A DNA stretch of 64,000 nucleotides from Solicoccozyma terricola (taxonomy: Eukaryota > Basidiomycota > Tremellomycetes > Filobasidiales > Piskurozymaceae). Positions 11,237-22,731 of this stretch are shown here, in pieces. The stretch is from assembly GCA_001600875.1 (NCBI GenBank), contig BCLD01000005.1, forward strand, positions 43,866 to 107,865. Reading direction: 5' to 3'. The translations under genes were made by a program, and so were the position numbers. Position 1 is the first letter of the stretch; the number at the start of each line of letters is the position of its first letter. Below the pieces are notes generated by a model, which saw only the letters and a list, made by a program, of their open reading frames with translations, searched no databases and was not told the DNA's origin.

Positions 11237-11443
11237 TGTTAAGATAGGGCTTTTATGGACACGTGTCCGTAACACTGTCAGCGAGCCTGGATCAGTCTAG
11301 GATGCATCAGTATAAGGTAGGATGCAAGTGTGGCAGAGGGAACTCGTCTGGGACTACATAATACCTAGGTTATCGAGCTAGAGATGTAGTAAAAGACTTC
11401 ATCGAATATCATTCCCAGTTTTGCCACCACTTTATTCGTAACA
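11237..11443 (+). repeat. 5' LTR of copia element, family A (207 bp)
   Basis: Begins TGTTAAGATAGGG and ends TTCGTAACA, so its termini form a short TGTTA..TAACA inverted repeat as in Ty1-copia LTRs. A TATAAGG motif lies in the middle. An identical-length LTR (207 bp) is at 20,947-21,153 on the other strand; further copies are at 10,275, 44,896, 53,721 and 62,405. Confidence 0.9.
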
Positions 11444-11533
11444 GATTAAGAGTCGTAAACGATATCCGATCAAACAAACACCCTATCTCTCATCATCCAC
11501 CCCATCTCATAAACGCACGGACAGATCAGCAGC

Positions 11534-12928
11534 ATGTCTGATGACAATGAGAACCGCTTGATCTCGCTATCGACTGTTCCTAAGTTGAGGAATAACGCCA
11601 ACTTTACAGCTTGGCAACAATCAGTCGAAACAGTTCTTCTGATTGCAGGATGCATAGGCATCATCGATGGCACCGACACAGAACCCCACCGAAGGGAACC
11701 GGTGGAAACTCGTTCGATAAGGGCTGGATCCATACCTCCCGCTGCAGCTGAGAGTGACACCGGATCTGTGTTGACAGCTGAGCAAATGAAGGAGTGGCGA
11801 AATTGGCAGAGGAGAGAGACAAAGGTGCAAGGAGTCATTCGAGCAACAGTTTCCGATGAGATTCTGGTTGACATACTTCGAATGAATGCGGCTAAGGATA
11901 TGTGGGATTACATCTTGAAAGCTCACGTAATTGACACGCCAGAGGAACAGGCGCATGTCAGGGATTCTCTTGCAATCATACGATTGAAGGAAGAACCAAC
12001 CGCAGAGGAGATGGACAGCCATCTCGAAATGTTCAACTCGCTCATATTACGAGCATTTATAGCGAAGCTGAGTATTGACGAGAACGAAAGGATCGAAAGG
12101 TTCCTAGCCACGTTACCGAGATCCTTGCGAGCGCTTCGTCTCCAGTTCCGCCTTGCGGCCCCTTCGGCTAAGACTTGGCTAGCTGTCACCCAAGAATACA
12201 ACCTGGAAGCGGCCGACAGACGACGAGAAGATACCTTGTCAGTTGTACCAAGGGCTACAGCAATGTTCTTCAAACCGAAGGACACTCGTGGCGTATTGAC
12301 GGATCCGCGTGATTCTGGGCGACCTCGTGATTTTACACGACCCACAAAGAACACGTCAACAGTGGAATGTTTTGCGTGCCACAAACTTGGTCATTACGCA
12401 AAGGAGTGCCGATCATCAAAGAAGACCTTCCGTGGAGGAGACAAACGGCATGCACAGCCACAAACCCGAACGCCCTACAAAGGCAAGAAAACGGATCAGC
12501 ATGAAAATGCACAGGAAGGCGAAGCAATGGCCATGGAAGCTGAAATCCCATGGGCCTTGACCTGTTCAACAATCGCTCAACCACCACCAGAGAGATCTGT
12601 ATGGAAGTGGAATGAAGATTATGAATTGTCAGGAGATGATAGCCAGTCGGAGGAGACTGAAGAGTCAGAAAGGACTATAGACAGGGGCTTCACCCCGAAA
12701 ATCCCAGAAGTTGGGCTCGAGAAATCGGGAAAATCCCTTTGGGTGCCTCATCTAGCGACCCTAGCTCTGAGGTCCACGCGAGCTGAGTCCACAAGCTGCG
12801 TCAAACCAGTCGTAGTAACAAGACCGCAGCTTACTACCATTGGAATAGTGCAGAACATTGAGGCCGGGTTGAAAGATATTGACTGGATTGTCGATAGTGG
12901 TGCTACACACCACATGACTCCCTTATGA
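11534..12928 (+). pseudogene. Copia Gag and protease start (nonsense-terminated)
   Basis: A 464-residue frame from ATG 11534. An N-terminal UBN2-type Gag (NNANFTAWQQSVETVLLIAG at residues 17-36) is followed by a CCHC zinc knuckle, CFACHKLGHYAKEC, near residue 280, an acidic SEETEESER linker, and the aspartic protease site WIVDSGATHHM at the very end. Gag packages the RNA; the protease would process the polyprotein. An in-frame TGA at 12,926 cuts the protease just after its active site, and the next frame (12,932 on) is in the same phase, so this is a point nonsense change and not a programmed gag-pol junction, which would fall before the protease. Confidence 0.85.
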
Positions 12929-12931
12929 GGA

Positions 12932-13735
12932 GTGTTAACCAACGTGACTAGGCTAGATCAACCTCTCACGTTTGCAACAGCGGCATCATCAACATTGATT
13001 GCATTGGAGAAAGGAGAGATCAAAGTGAGGATGGATTCAGGACGGATGGTGACTGTCAAAGATGTCCACCATGTCCCATCCTCGAGGGTGAACCTACTCT
13101 CAGGAAGCCGAATGGTCTTCCATGGCTGGAAAGTCAGCATGACCTCCAACGGCGGTCGGATTACGCGAGGGCGTGAACTCCTTAGAATGCATCGCCAAGG
13201 AGGACTATGGGTAACCAGTATAGAGGCGCGCAATCAGACCATTAACAACAGCAACAGTGTTCTTAACCGGACCATTGGTAAAGGCAAGGACAAACCTCGA
13301 GGCCGAACACCAACGCATGGGTCATATAGGTCGAAAGAAACTACTCGAGCTAGCAAAGGATGGGTTGCTAGCGATAGACTACAAGTCAGCGGAAGCGGAC
13401 AGCTTCCGTGCAACCGACTGCGAGATCTGTCAACAACAGAAGATGCCAAGATTACCAAAAACTGGTCATAGCCCTCGAGCAGCAAGGGATGGTGAGCTTG
13501 TACACGTCGATGTGGCAGGACCATTCACACCTTCCCTCAGTGGCAATGATCACTTCTTAGCGATGATGGACGATTACTCAAAGGTTAGGGTTGTTTATTC
13601 GATCAGACAATGGCGTAGAGTGTGTCAAGGGCGAGGCAAATGAGTGGTATCGCAGGAAGGGTATCATTCATCAGCTCTCAATAACATGCACGCCAGAACT
13701 CAAACTCACCAGAAAGCGAACAACTTTTACAACGG
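12932..13735 (+). pseudogene. Copia protease, GAG-pre-integrase and truncated integrase
   Basis: Continues the polyprotein: DVHHVPSSRVNLLSGSRM (protease end), then after a frame change near 13,280 the GAG-pre-integrase motif EAEHQRMGHIGRKKLLEL with CEICQQQK, then the integrase entry HVDVAGPFTPSL and MMDDYSKV. About 60 codons are then missing before FIRSDNGVE and WYRRKGIIHQLS. The second catalytic Asp lies in the retained part; the Glu region is lost. The element therefore cannot integrate by itself. Confidence 0.85.
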
Positions 13736-13739
13736 TGGG

Positions 13740-13895
13740 CTTTGCCTTGGCTCGCCCCGAAGCTTGTACTCAACTACCCAAACACTGTTCTGCCTTGGTA
13801 TGCTTGTCACTGGCCTCCTCATAGAGAAGGAGAGCCTCTTCGAACCTTCCATGGTTCGTCCTGCCTCTTACGTCAATCTTGGTTTTCGATATCAA
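13740..13895 (-). pseudogene. TPR remnant
   Basis: On the minus strand one frame reads GRFEEALLLYEEASDKHTKA with EQCLGS, matching the TPR repeat at 1-261 (RFAEAIPLYEAVSD). A TAG follows. The copia element breaks off immediately beside it. Together with the patatin end at 14,188-14,560 on the same strand it may be the C-terminal array of a former patatin-STAND-TPR gene. Confidence 0.55.
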
Positions 13896-14187
13896 ATACT
13901 CATCGGGGTTCTAATATAAGACGCTATTGCTGTGATACAGCAGGTTTCAGACTGATATCTTCAGCACAGGAGCACCTCCTCCGGAGCCTGCCTGATTCTG
14001 CATCCTACTTTTGGCTAGTTACGACGGAGGGACAAACGCCGGGAAGTAATGCTCACTCTACGTGTTATTGATTGACCGCTCGCACCGCCTTCTGATGGGC
14101 AACGATGTTTTCGATTGCCTACATTAACCCATCAACGCCAGCAAGAGGGAGGCGTATGGTCAGCGAGTCCCGCGAAGGTTCTAAGGG

Positions 14188-14560
14188 CTAGATGCGTACC
14201 GGGTGATTGATAGCAGTTACGCAGTCGCCGAGCTTGACTTTATCTCCCTCAACATACGCATGAGCCAGCTCGGCGATTTCTTCAGCCTTCTCCCACTCGT
14301 CCAAGCGGATCTCAGCGACGTCTGTCGGAGGGTCGAAGCGGAAGTACAATCCCTTCCTCAAGCCGCCGAACCTGTCATTCATTTCCTGGTGCACCGCTTG
14401 ACAACCCGTCGAGATTTCCACTAACTTTAGCGCGAGAGCGAGTTTGTTGCCATCGAAGGGCACGAACCTCGGGGATGCCCGTGCCGACGGAGACGATGCA
14501 GCCCAGGCTGTGATCGCCTCCCCAGATCTTTTCGGCTTATTGTATTGAGCGCAATTACGA
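14188..14560 (-). pseudogene. Patatin-like phospholipase domain, C-terminal part only
   Basis: Minus-strand coding: IWGGDHSLGCIVSVGTGIP (the strand with the SxGTG turn near the catalytic Asp region of patatins), then an intron or frame change, then DGNKLALALKLVEISTGCQ, FGGLRKGLYFRFDPPTD, IRLDEWEKAEEIAELAHAY. Patatins are Ser/Asp lipid acyl hydrolases; fungi often fuse them to NB-ARC or NACHT and TPR domains. The nucleophile elbow GxSxG and the GGGxRG loop are missing: only about 130 bases separate this piece from the GTPase-like fragment upstream. It cannot be catalytic. Confidence 0.7.
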
Positions 14561-14690
14561 GAGAAACTTATTACACATCATTGCTAAGTGAAAGACCATC
14601 TCTATTAACAGCGATCAAGGCTGTTGATCTCTTGAACCCTGCAAAGACTGGCTCCATCTTTGCCGTCACCTTAGCCTCAATGTTCATTTC

Positions 14691-15442
14691 TTAAAGACTT
14701 CTCCAGAGCCCTAAGAGAGCAAGGCGCTGATCTCTCGGATAGAGATACGGTCTTGACATCTCCCTGGTCAAGTCGCGCATCTTCTGAACAAGGTTGGATT
14801 CCATTATTCTTGAGCCTGGCGAATATTCTAAGGGTTCTGTATTGTCGGCAGTGCCTTCGCAATCTAGGAACAAGAGCGGCCGGCATTCATATTTCTTGAT
14901 CCTTGTAGCATATATGCAATCTCGGCTGTCGTAGAATCTCCTCTGCCTACAGCGGGTGCGAGATCATATGGCAAACGATACACATTCGTTCCCGCACCAG
15001 CATCGTCTTCTCCGGTTGATTTAGCAGCGGTGTGTCCCACCTTCAGCGTTCTTATGATGGTGGACTTGCCTGTACCGGTCTTGCCCCAAAACGAAATAAA
15101 TCCTAGGAGAGCTTTGGCGAGGGACTCATTGAAGTATTCCGACACGTTCTCTCCGTAAAGAAGCGCGAGATCTCGGTCTTCCTTCACCAGTCGACAACAC
15201 TTCTCTTCGGCAAGAAGCTGTTCATCAAACCGTTCCTTGGATACTGGAGGAAGGTACCGAAATCGCTTAGCAACCCGATGGGTCTCCAGGTACTCCTGGA
15301 TCGGCTTCGTCGGATACGGTAGCCTGTCGTCCTTGTGCACTCGTTTCTGCTCCCAGTATTCTTGGTGATAGTGAAATTGGTCCCCGCAGCCATCACAATG
15401 CAAGTCGGGGGGTTTCTGAACATCCTCACAATGGAAACACAA
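14691..15442 (-). pseudogene. Zinc-finger plus P-loop GTPase-like protein fragment
   Basis: From about 15,442 the frame has a zinc-binding pattern, CFHCED with a further CDGCGDQFHYH (C-x2-C-x10-C-x2-C-x4-H-x-H), then about 80 residues on a perfect Walker A, GKTGTGKSTIIRTL, and about 60 residues later LLFLDCEGTADNTEP, which looks like a Walker B/G3 motif in the style of GBP or dynamin-like GTPases (DxEG). Between these two motifs the reading frame changes near 14,880, through an intron or a one-base shift. The frame ends at 14,691 after a RDQRLALLGLWRSL segment, so the rest of the G domain is absent. Whether it and the patatin piece were one gene cannot be settled from sequence alone. Confidence 0.6.
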
Positions 15443-16906
15443 GGGTGGTGGGCTAGCTGGTTGGTTGGGAAGGTCCAGCTCTCAATACATGCGGGAACCT
15501 CTGAACAACTCAGAAGCTTGCTTGGTGAGGAAGAACGGCTTGCGGTCTCCGTGTCACCTGGATCAGATACTGATGTTTGCAGACTTGTCCTCCCTCAGAG
15601 CTGAACGTACGTCGAAGCGACAGGCGAGGATGCTTCCTCCTCACGGAAACTTGACAAAAGGCAGAGTCGTGATGTGCAAGACTAGGCACTGTGCGCGAGA
15701 ATCATGGAGATGCAAACTGACTGTCGAGATGAAGGCGACAAGTGAGCACGCCTTTTTCCGAGGTTTGAGGGGCAAGTACGTATTTATGCCAGCATGTATA
15801 CCAGCCGCCATGGGGAGGTCACACTGGGCTTTGTGTTTCCAGTGGCTTGCTAGCGGGATGCGAGCGGAGTATACGCGGTCAGGACGAAAGCATGCTTGGG
15901 TTCTGGAGAGCCTGATCAAGGTTCAGGGCCAGATCGAACGCAGCATGGGTACATCATATTCGCATCCCGAATATGCAATTCGCCGTGGGTACCTCAGCGG
16001 TTGAGTCATCAAACATCAGATGTCGTCGGATGCTTCAGACGAACGCACCACCGTGGAGATGCGCTGTGAGCTGGACCAGAGTCCTCTCATCCATCACGAC
16101 GTGCATCGTGAGGTTCCATTTGCCGTTTATTTGCCGGTTTTCGTTCGTCGGGAGAGCCAGGTTGCGGGATTCGGATAGAGCCCTCGAGGGCTTAGGGTGT
16201 TTGGGGTCTATTAGGGGGCTAGGTAGAGGGCTTAAAGCCCCACAGGCGGAACGTCCTGGATAAACCTAGGACATGGGATCGCCCTCCTTCCAGTTGGCGC
16301 CGCAGAACTGTGGAACACACGCCCCGCCGGAATATCAAAGGAGTGGCGGAGCTGAAGAAGGCCAGCGTATTCTAGAAGGCAACCCGAATCACCTTCCGTG
16401 GGCTTGTGAGGTACCTTAAAGTGCGGCAGGTGGGGGGGAGCACCTGGCCAGTTTCGTAATTATCGGCCCTTTCATTTTGTCGACTTTCATTCTAAAACAA
16501 GATCGCGCTTCCTCACCCTATATGTCCAATTGGGCTCGGAATTCCCATGGGGCCGATCAGTCACATGGCAAAACACATGCCCAGTACGGCGTCACATCTT
16601 CCGGAAGGCGCTCTTCAGCAAATCCTTGCTTCTCTTGCGGTCGATACTCGCTTTTTCATCCATTTGCTTCCGACCACCACAGCGCCACAAAGAATGCGCA
16701 TCAGAAACAGAATGTCCATGATATACCTTCTGTATCCGAGGCTTGGACCTCCTCTGCTGTTATCTGCTTCCAAGACACGTGGATCTTTGATGGACCAGTC
16801 GAACGAACATTGCGCATCCATCCATGCATCCATACAAACAAGGTAGTGTCGGCAACGAGTGTATGTCTAGCATCTGCTTGACTATCGTCGTCACTCTGCC
16901 GCGGTC
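15443..16906. other. No gene recognised
   Basis: Open frames of up to 179 codons occur on both strands but show no domain, no consistent introns and mutually shadow each other. I see no clear repeat either. Confidence 0.4.
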
Positions 16907-18187
16907 ATGGACCCCACGCTGCCGTTCTTCAACTTTGGTGCATGTTGTCTTAAGGGTACCAAGTAAGGCAGACAGTTGATGGAGGAGCAGCTATTCATTG
17001 CAGACTGACGGAAGCACCTTAGCAGACTTCCCGGAAAACCCAAAGGATCGATGAAGGACCCGCAAACCGTCGAGAACAAGAACCTGAACATACCCTACTA
17101 CCGAATTTCCTCTGAAAATTTTCTGCCCACGACTCCCACGCCGTCGTCCAAGATCGCAATCGTCATATTCTACGATCTCTTTGGATTACGTCTTCCAAAC
17201 TGCAAGATCATCGCAGACTCGCTTTGCGAGCAGCTCTCGGCGTCGTTCAACGACAAGCAGATTGACGTCTTCGTTCCCGACATCCTGCTCTGTTGCGCAT
17301 TTCCTGAATCCATCCTCGGTCCTTTGAGTAATCCGATTCCGGCGGCGAGGGTCCATGATCGGCATGGACCGACCAAGAGGAGTCTTCTGAGCACGATTGC
17401 TAGGTATGTGAGATTGGTGCCGTACATTCCCTGTTGGGTGGGCACTTGGGAGTGCTTCGTCGGACCGCGTTGTGAGAAGTTTGTGAAGGGCCTGCGCGAC
17501 GAAGGGTATGCAACGGTTGGAGCCGTCGGGTGAGCTCTCGGTTTCGGGGATTGGACCTGCTGGCACTACGCCGACTCCTGCCCACGTCGGTCAGATTCTG
17601 CTACGGCGGCGCCCAGGTCATCAACTTGCTTGGCAGTCCGCTGGCCGTCCCGCCCCGGTTTCCTGAGGCCAAGAATATCTCACCCGGGAAGAAGAAGTAC
17701 CAACCGTTGTTCGACACCGCCGTTATCTGTCATCCTGCACCATCGACGTGGAGCAACATCAAGAAATGCAGCATTCCTACGGCATGGGTCTGTGCCGAAG
17801 GTGCTTTGACATGTGGATGAGGTTGCATGAGAGACTAGCTGACGCTGCGAAATCTTTACAGAGGACAAGTTCTGCACGGACGCCCAGCGAGAGCAGAATC
17901 GAGAATGGCTCGAAGATATCCATCAGAAGCATAATTTGCCGTTCGAGATGAAGGTTTTTGAGTGTGCGTTTCAGATTGCCACTGTGTGAACTGAAGACAT
18001 GCTGATGCTCACTAGACCGGCAGCCACCGTGCACGGCTTCGCCACTCGTCCTTACCTCGAGTACGAGCCTGTACGCAGGGCGTTCGAGGAGTCCGGCCAG
18101 ATGATCAGGAACTGGCTCCAGACGCACCTGCAACCAGACCGCCGCCGGACCGGCGGTCACACACGAGTCACCTCTCCACGCACGTGA
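16907..18187 (+). CDS. Dienelactone hydrolase family protein (five exons)
   Basis: Exons 16907-16962, 17023-17529, 17595-17800, 17862-17961 and 18016-18187 join in frame to 346 residues ending in TGA. The alpha/beta hydrolase motifs are GSMKDPQTVE and KIAIVIFYDLFGL near the N-terminus, the nucleophile elbow GFCYGGAQV with Cys as nucleophile (typical of dienelactone hydrolases, as Ser is in ordinary esterases), and VHGFATRP with the catalytic His near the C-terminus, followed by a final helix AFEESGQMIRNWL. The family opens lactone rings in aromatic-compound breakdown but is broad in fungi; the substrate is unknown. All introns are GT..AG and 53-65 nt. The first intron acceptor was chosen because it is the only one that avoids an early stop. 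The gene looks intact. Confidence 0.88.
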
Positions 18188-18810
18188 AAGTGGTTTCCTG
18201 ATATGTAGCCATTATGTAATAATAGGGGTGTCCATGGAGACCGAGTGACGACTCGGTGGCGATCTGTACGATAACACCACAACCCCTCCCTCCCTTTCTG
18301 GTTGTATTTGTAGTTCAAGCAATTTCAATGTCTAACTAGGATACCGCATACTAGCCCGAAGACTACGGCTGCTGGATCATTATCTTCGACTACAACGAGC
18401 GATCACCACGTAGGCTAGATCCGCATACACCAACACAAGCGTAAACGCTCACCGCATGATGCAACTACAACCGAACAGGGTGGTTAGCAGATCATGACTA
18501 GGGCACCTTAGCCTTACATCGACAACACACGATTAGGTTTAGGGTCGTTCTACATTAGCAAATCGACCCTGCATTGTCATGTCATCCCCATTGCTCCCAA
18601 TGTTTGACCCCAGTCCCGACGCTCCTGGGCCGCTGGGTTACTTTCCATCCATGAAGAAAAGAAAAAGAAAACGCAGATGGAATTTTGGTTCGTTACAAGT
18701 GAAGGACATATCTCGTCAGGTTCTGGTCGATCTGCTTCGTGACTCTGACCTGCGTGTTCATTGGAGTGGCATAAGTCTTACAACGAGATATTGGTGTCTC
18801 AATAATACTC
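18188..18810. other. Intergenic; one short unsupported frame
   Basis: Contains a basic plus-strand frame (18,579-18,848, with KKRKRKRRW) that overlaps the next minus-strand unit and has no family resemblance. Nothing else is seen. Confidence 0.35.
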
Positions 18811-19270
18811 CTAGATCACGAGACCGGCCGAACCGGCGGCACCGTTGAGCTTGACACCGTACACAAGGAAGCTGGCGTCCATATTGTGCATGAGGTCACC
18901 CAGGTGGGTGGTGCCGGGAGGTTTCAATGTGATCTCCAGTTTCTTCTGGTCCCTCGGCGGGGCGTTCTTGAAGGCCGTGAGAACGTTGAAGCGCAGGTTG
19001 CTCAACATGTGCCCACCGGTACCCTCATAGTCCTCCATCAGGTTAGAGCCCTTGTTCCCGAGCGGGATAGTGACATTGATCTCTAAGATCGAGATGAGCA
19101 GCATGTTACGAGGGCTGGTCACGCAGTCGTCGCAACCTGAAGACCAGGTCGATTAGATCCTCTTCCGCTTGACTGCCTTTCCGGCGATGTCTACAGTGGT
19201 CGGCTTGAGACCAATTGGGATGTCGAAGTGCGCACCCATGCGAAAGACCGCGGCGTCGAAGAGAGAGCAC
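18811..19270 (-). pseudogene. Hypothetical protein gene, interrupted
   Basis: One minus-strand phase reads FRMGAHFDIPIGLKPTTVD and AGKAVKRKRI to a TAA near 19,155, then reopens into MLLISILEINVTIPLGNKG, a GGHMLSNLRFNVL segment, LEITLKPPGTTHLGDLM and DASFLVYGVKL, ending at 18,811. The even composition across the stop suggests a real protein with a nonsense codon or an unrecognised intron. I do not recognise the family. Confidence 0.35.
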
Positions 19271-19489
19271 ATTCATGGTGTTATCGGCAAGACTGGCTTG
19301 CTGGGGGAGCAGCAAGGGAAGCAATGGGAGGAGCGGCGTCCATAGTCAATCGGACGGGTAGCACAGGGACAAACCCTCTGGCGGTTGGGAACGGGCCTCG
19401 ATTATGGGCGTGAGTGGCGTCGCTGGCGCTGCTTGCTCCGCAGCCAAACGTGCCGGAGTCTGCAAGGGTTTTAGAAAGAATGCTTGTGT

Positions 19490-19660
19490 GTATAGACTGG
19501 TGCTGTCTGGTCTACATCTGTCTGCTATATACACTTGAGCTGGAGGGAGTGAACCTTCTAGGTCATTGGTGGAGATTTGTCCATCAGAACCCTGAGCAAT
19601 CTCCAGAATGTTCTAGGAAATTTGCCATCAGAGTCGCCACTCAACATCTGTAAACGAAGT
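19490..19660 (+). repeat. Dispersed repeat family C (LTR-like)
   Basis: About 160 bases containing TATATACACTTGAGCTGG and a GAACCCTGAGCAATCTCC segment. It recurs in reverse at 62,612-62,780 with high similarity, and a small part recurs near 26,365. The TATATA box followed by a GC-rich leader suggests an LTR promoter, but termini are not clear. Confidence 0.6.
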
Positions 19661-19792
19661 TGGTGTAGGTTGTGTTGGAAGCTCTTCCTCTTCAGGCTCA
19701 TATGCCCAGAACTGTCGCTTTGTTCGAGGGTTCTTGTAATTTAGGCACATTCCTGGATTCAAGAACGTCCACTAGGGCTCGAGCAGGCTGGG

Positions 19793-19985
19793 TGTTCAAA
19801 TAACCGTGTCTTTAGAGCTCTCTATCACTCCGGACAGGAGAACACTCCTACGGACAATCGGAGAAATTGACCGGAGGAACGGTATCAGGTCAACCATTGC
19901 CCTCTAGCTGTCTCTTTGACTATAAAGTTCCAGGGAATGTCGAGCCAGAGGTCTTTTGTAGAGTGAACAACCATTTCATTTGTCA
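19793..19985 (+). repeat. Solo LTR, family B
   Basis: Starts TGTTCAAATAACCGTG and contains CTCTATCACTCCGGACAG, GGAACGGTATCAGGTCAA and CTCTTTGACTATAAAG (TATA). Related copies are at 25,562-25,701 and 61,990-62,195 (both reversed) and, more diverged, at 56,846-57,100. The bases AGCAGGCTGGG precede both this copy and the one at 56,846, which may be the end of the internal domain. Confidence 0.75.
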
Positions 19986-20946
19986 GGTTATGGGCCCATA
20001 GCTCTCTTCAAGACCTACATCACTTCGCCAGGCTTAGTCGCTCGACATAGCTCGAACCAAGCTGTGTCTGCTTCAAGGTCAATCAGATATCGTTCTCCCA
20101 ACATTTCCAGGTTATCAAATGCTCACTATCAGTCGAAGTCAAAAAGATTTCAGTGGGTGGTTTAGTGGGCTCGAGAAATGGTGGAAATGTGAAAACGTAG
20201 GATTGAACGAGGAGTAAGACAAGCGACGAGTGCTGGCATTATAATATTTGCTCACTGTCCCTTTCCAGGTGCGTGTACACAAGCTCAAAATCAATACTGA
20301 GACCGTTAGCTGCGGTAGTGAAAGTTCGCCTGGCATAGAGGAATCATCCCCACCTGCCTATGGAACTCCCGCTGTTCCAAAAAGCACGAGCTTCATCTCA
20401 CCCAGTAGTGGTCTTCAGCGAGAATATATCACCAGCGATCCCCAAAAGTAGTTGGCTGTCTTCGCTCTGCTTTCAAGCATACAACAAGTAGCTCGATATC
20501 AGCAGCTCGTATCCCACATGGTTTTGTGCTCCTTGCTGCGAGTCTCACACGAGAACTCCTCGCAAACTGAAGATAGTTGCGCCGTCCTGCGGAAGTTTGA
20601 GATTTGTTTTGTCGGAGATTAAATGGTAAAATGACGTCTCAATCTGTATACACCTTTTTGTCTGTATTGGAGTATTGGAGTACATTCATTGACTCTGGCC
20701 TTCTTAGTGCGGCGCGACCCGCAGGCGTGGGAACGGATATGCAGGCGATGTTGTTCAGCACTGACGGATATTTTCTTTGTCACTGCTCATCTAGGTCGAT
20801 GCAAAAGAATCGTTTCGCCTTTCACATCGCAAGGTTGTTGCGGTGCGTTACAGGAAGATGGAACATAGTGCAGATAAAACGCGCAGACTCAAATCATGGC
20901 ACACAAATCGGGCAGATAAATCATGCCAAAAAGAATAAGCAAATGG
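19986..20946. other. No gene recognised
   Basis: AT-moderate spacer before the minus-strand copia LTR. No coherent coding or known repeat is seen apart from short frames. Confidence 0.4.
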
Positions 20947-21153
20947 TGTTACGAATAAAGTGGTGGCAAAACTGGGAATGATATTCGGTGAAGTCTTTTA
21001 CTACATCTCTAGCTCGATAACCTAGGTATTATGTAGTCCCAGACCAGTTCCCTCTGCCACACTTGCATCCTACCTTATACTGATGTATCCTAGACTGATC
21101 CAGGCTTGCTGACAGTGTTACGGACACGTGTCCATAAAAGCCCTATCTTAACA
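20947..21153 (-). repeat. 3' LTR of minus-strand copia element, family A (207 bp)
   Basis: Reverse complement of the LTR at 11,237-11,443, same length, with TGTTAAGATAGGG..TTCGTAACA ends. It is preceded (on the minus strand) by a purine tract, GAGGGGGAG, directly against the TG: the polypurine tract that primes plus-strand DNA synthesis. This fixes it as a 3' LTR. Confidence 0.9.
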
Positions 21154-21163
21154 CTCCCCCTCG

Positions 21164-21451
21164 AGCTTGAGGTGGTTGCAGTCCTAGCTGTGTAGAATTC
21201 GATGCATGTCGAGGGACCGGAAGAGGCTTGGTGAGAATATCTGCCTGCTGCCTTCCGGTAACAATGTATTCGAGTTGTACTGTGTTACTCTCGATAAGTT
21301 CCCTGATAAGATGATGCTTTATGTCAATATGTTTCGTTCTCTGGCGTGTACTTGGGTTGATTGCCAAACGCATTGCCCCTTGATTGTCGACGTGGAGGAT
21401 TGTAGGCCTACTCATCTTGAAACCTAGTTCCTTAGTAAATTCCTTAGCCAC
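21164..21451 (-). pseudogene. Copia RNase H C-terminal part
   Basis: Continues after the frameshift with KELGFKMSRPTILHVDNQGA, the TKHIDIKHHLIRELIES motif and QQADILTKPLPVPRHAS, the usual end of copia polyproteins, then runs into the polypurine tract at the 3' LTR. Confidence 0.9.
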
Positions 21452-22644
21452 ACCGTTTCTCGAGCCGCCTCTGCTGTCGCAATATATTCTGCTTCAACTG
21501 TTGATGAAGCTACTGTCTGTTGTCGTCTCGAGCACCATACAATTGGCGAATTGTTGAGTTTGAAGACATATCCTGTGGTGGACCTTCTTGTTTCGTGGCA
21601 TCCTGCCCAATCTGCATCTACCCAGCCTTCCAAAGCTGTCCTTTCCATTCCTCCCAGCCTAAGACCTATGTCCCTCGTGTGTGCTAGGTAAGACGCAGTC
21701 CGAAGCGCCATCTCCCAGTGGTTTTCCAATGGATTGGCGGTGTGTCTTGCTAGGAATGATGCGGCATAACTGATGTCCGGACGAGTGCAACCTGCAAGCC
21801 ATTGCAGACACCCAATAATTTCTTGATAAGGTGATAAGGCCACTGATTCACCGTCCGCAACTGTTGTCTTCCCAAGAGGTGCCGCCCAATTTCGATTGTT
21901 TGCATGCTTGGGAAATCGCTCAAGCAGTCGATCGATGTATGCCGGTTGCGTAAGAAATGCTTGCCTGTTTTTGCGATCACGAGTCACTTTCATTCCAAGG
22001 ATGGTACTCACTTCTCCCATCTCTGAAAGTTTCCAGAAAGTCTTGAGCTTTTCCAGTAGCTTATCGATGTCGCCTTTAGTCTCTGCGGCTATGACAAAAT
22101 CATCCACATAGACCAGAATGATTACTAGACCCTCCTTCCTTGATTTGGGTCGTGCATAAAGGCCCCAGTCGGATTCAAGCCTATGGAATCCAATCGTTGA
22201 TAATTTGTTACTGAGCTCCCTCCACCAGGTTCGCCCGGATTGCTTTAATCCATATAAAGCTTTCTTGAGCAATAGTCCATCGCAACCTTTCTTTGGAGTG
22301 ACTCCTTCTGGATACTCCATATAGATATCGACATCAAGGGTGCCATTCAAGTACGCACCTTCGACATCTGCTTGGTGAATCTCTAGATCTAGCGTTGCCG
22401 CGATTGTCAAGAGAATGCGCAAGGATGTTGTGCGTCCAACTGGTGCATATGTTTCTTCAAAGTCGATGCCGGGAACCTGAGAATAACCCTTGGCTACTAG
22501 CCTTGCTTTGTATTCGGCGATCTTGCCGTCTGCATTCCGCTTGATCTTTAGCACCCACTTTGCTCCGACCTTCTTTCGGTCTTTCGGCATTAGGACCTCT
22601 TGCCAAGTGCCTTTACTTGTCAAGTTCTTTAACTCGTTGTCCAT
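21424..22644 (-). pseudogene. Copia reverse transcriptase and RNase H start
   Basis: A 406-residue frame: WKAAMDNELKNL, VLKIKRNADGKIAEYKARLV, HQADVEGAYLNG (first catalytic Asp), LYGLKQSGRTWW and the polymerase active site LVYVDDFVIAAE, then the RNase H link GWVDADWAGCHETRRSTTGY and SSTVEAEYIATAEAA. It copies the RNA into DNA. The frame ends at a stop caused by loss of one base shortly after ETVWLRNLL; the RNase H continues in the next phase. The domain itself is otherwise unbroken. Confidence 0.92.
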
Positions 22645-22731
22645 TGCCGCCTTCCATTGTGGTCGATACGGTCCGGCTAGTGCTTCCTGTAGTGTTTTCG
22701 GCTCGTCTTTGTCAAACCCTGTTGATAACGC

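Larger units (their letters stand above)
11237..13735 (+). mobile_element. Ty1-copia retrotransposon, 5'-complete, 3'-truncated
   Basis: Order: LTR, leader, Gag with zinc knuckle, protease motif, pre-integrase domain and the start of the integrase. The integrase is internally deleted (from YSKV straight to FIRSDNGVE) and the element stops near 13,735. Reverse transcriptase, RNase H and the 3' LTR are absent. It inserted next to the TPR remnant at 13,740. Confidence 0.9.

Noticed and set aside
12926..12928. In-frame TGA in the copia polyprotein as a programmed readthrough site
   Set aside because: It lies inside the protease, after its active site, not between Gag and protease; a nonsense mutation is simpler.
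15465..16004. 179-codon plus-strand frame
   Set aside because: Mixed composition, no domain, and rival frames of similar length on the other strand.
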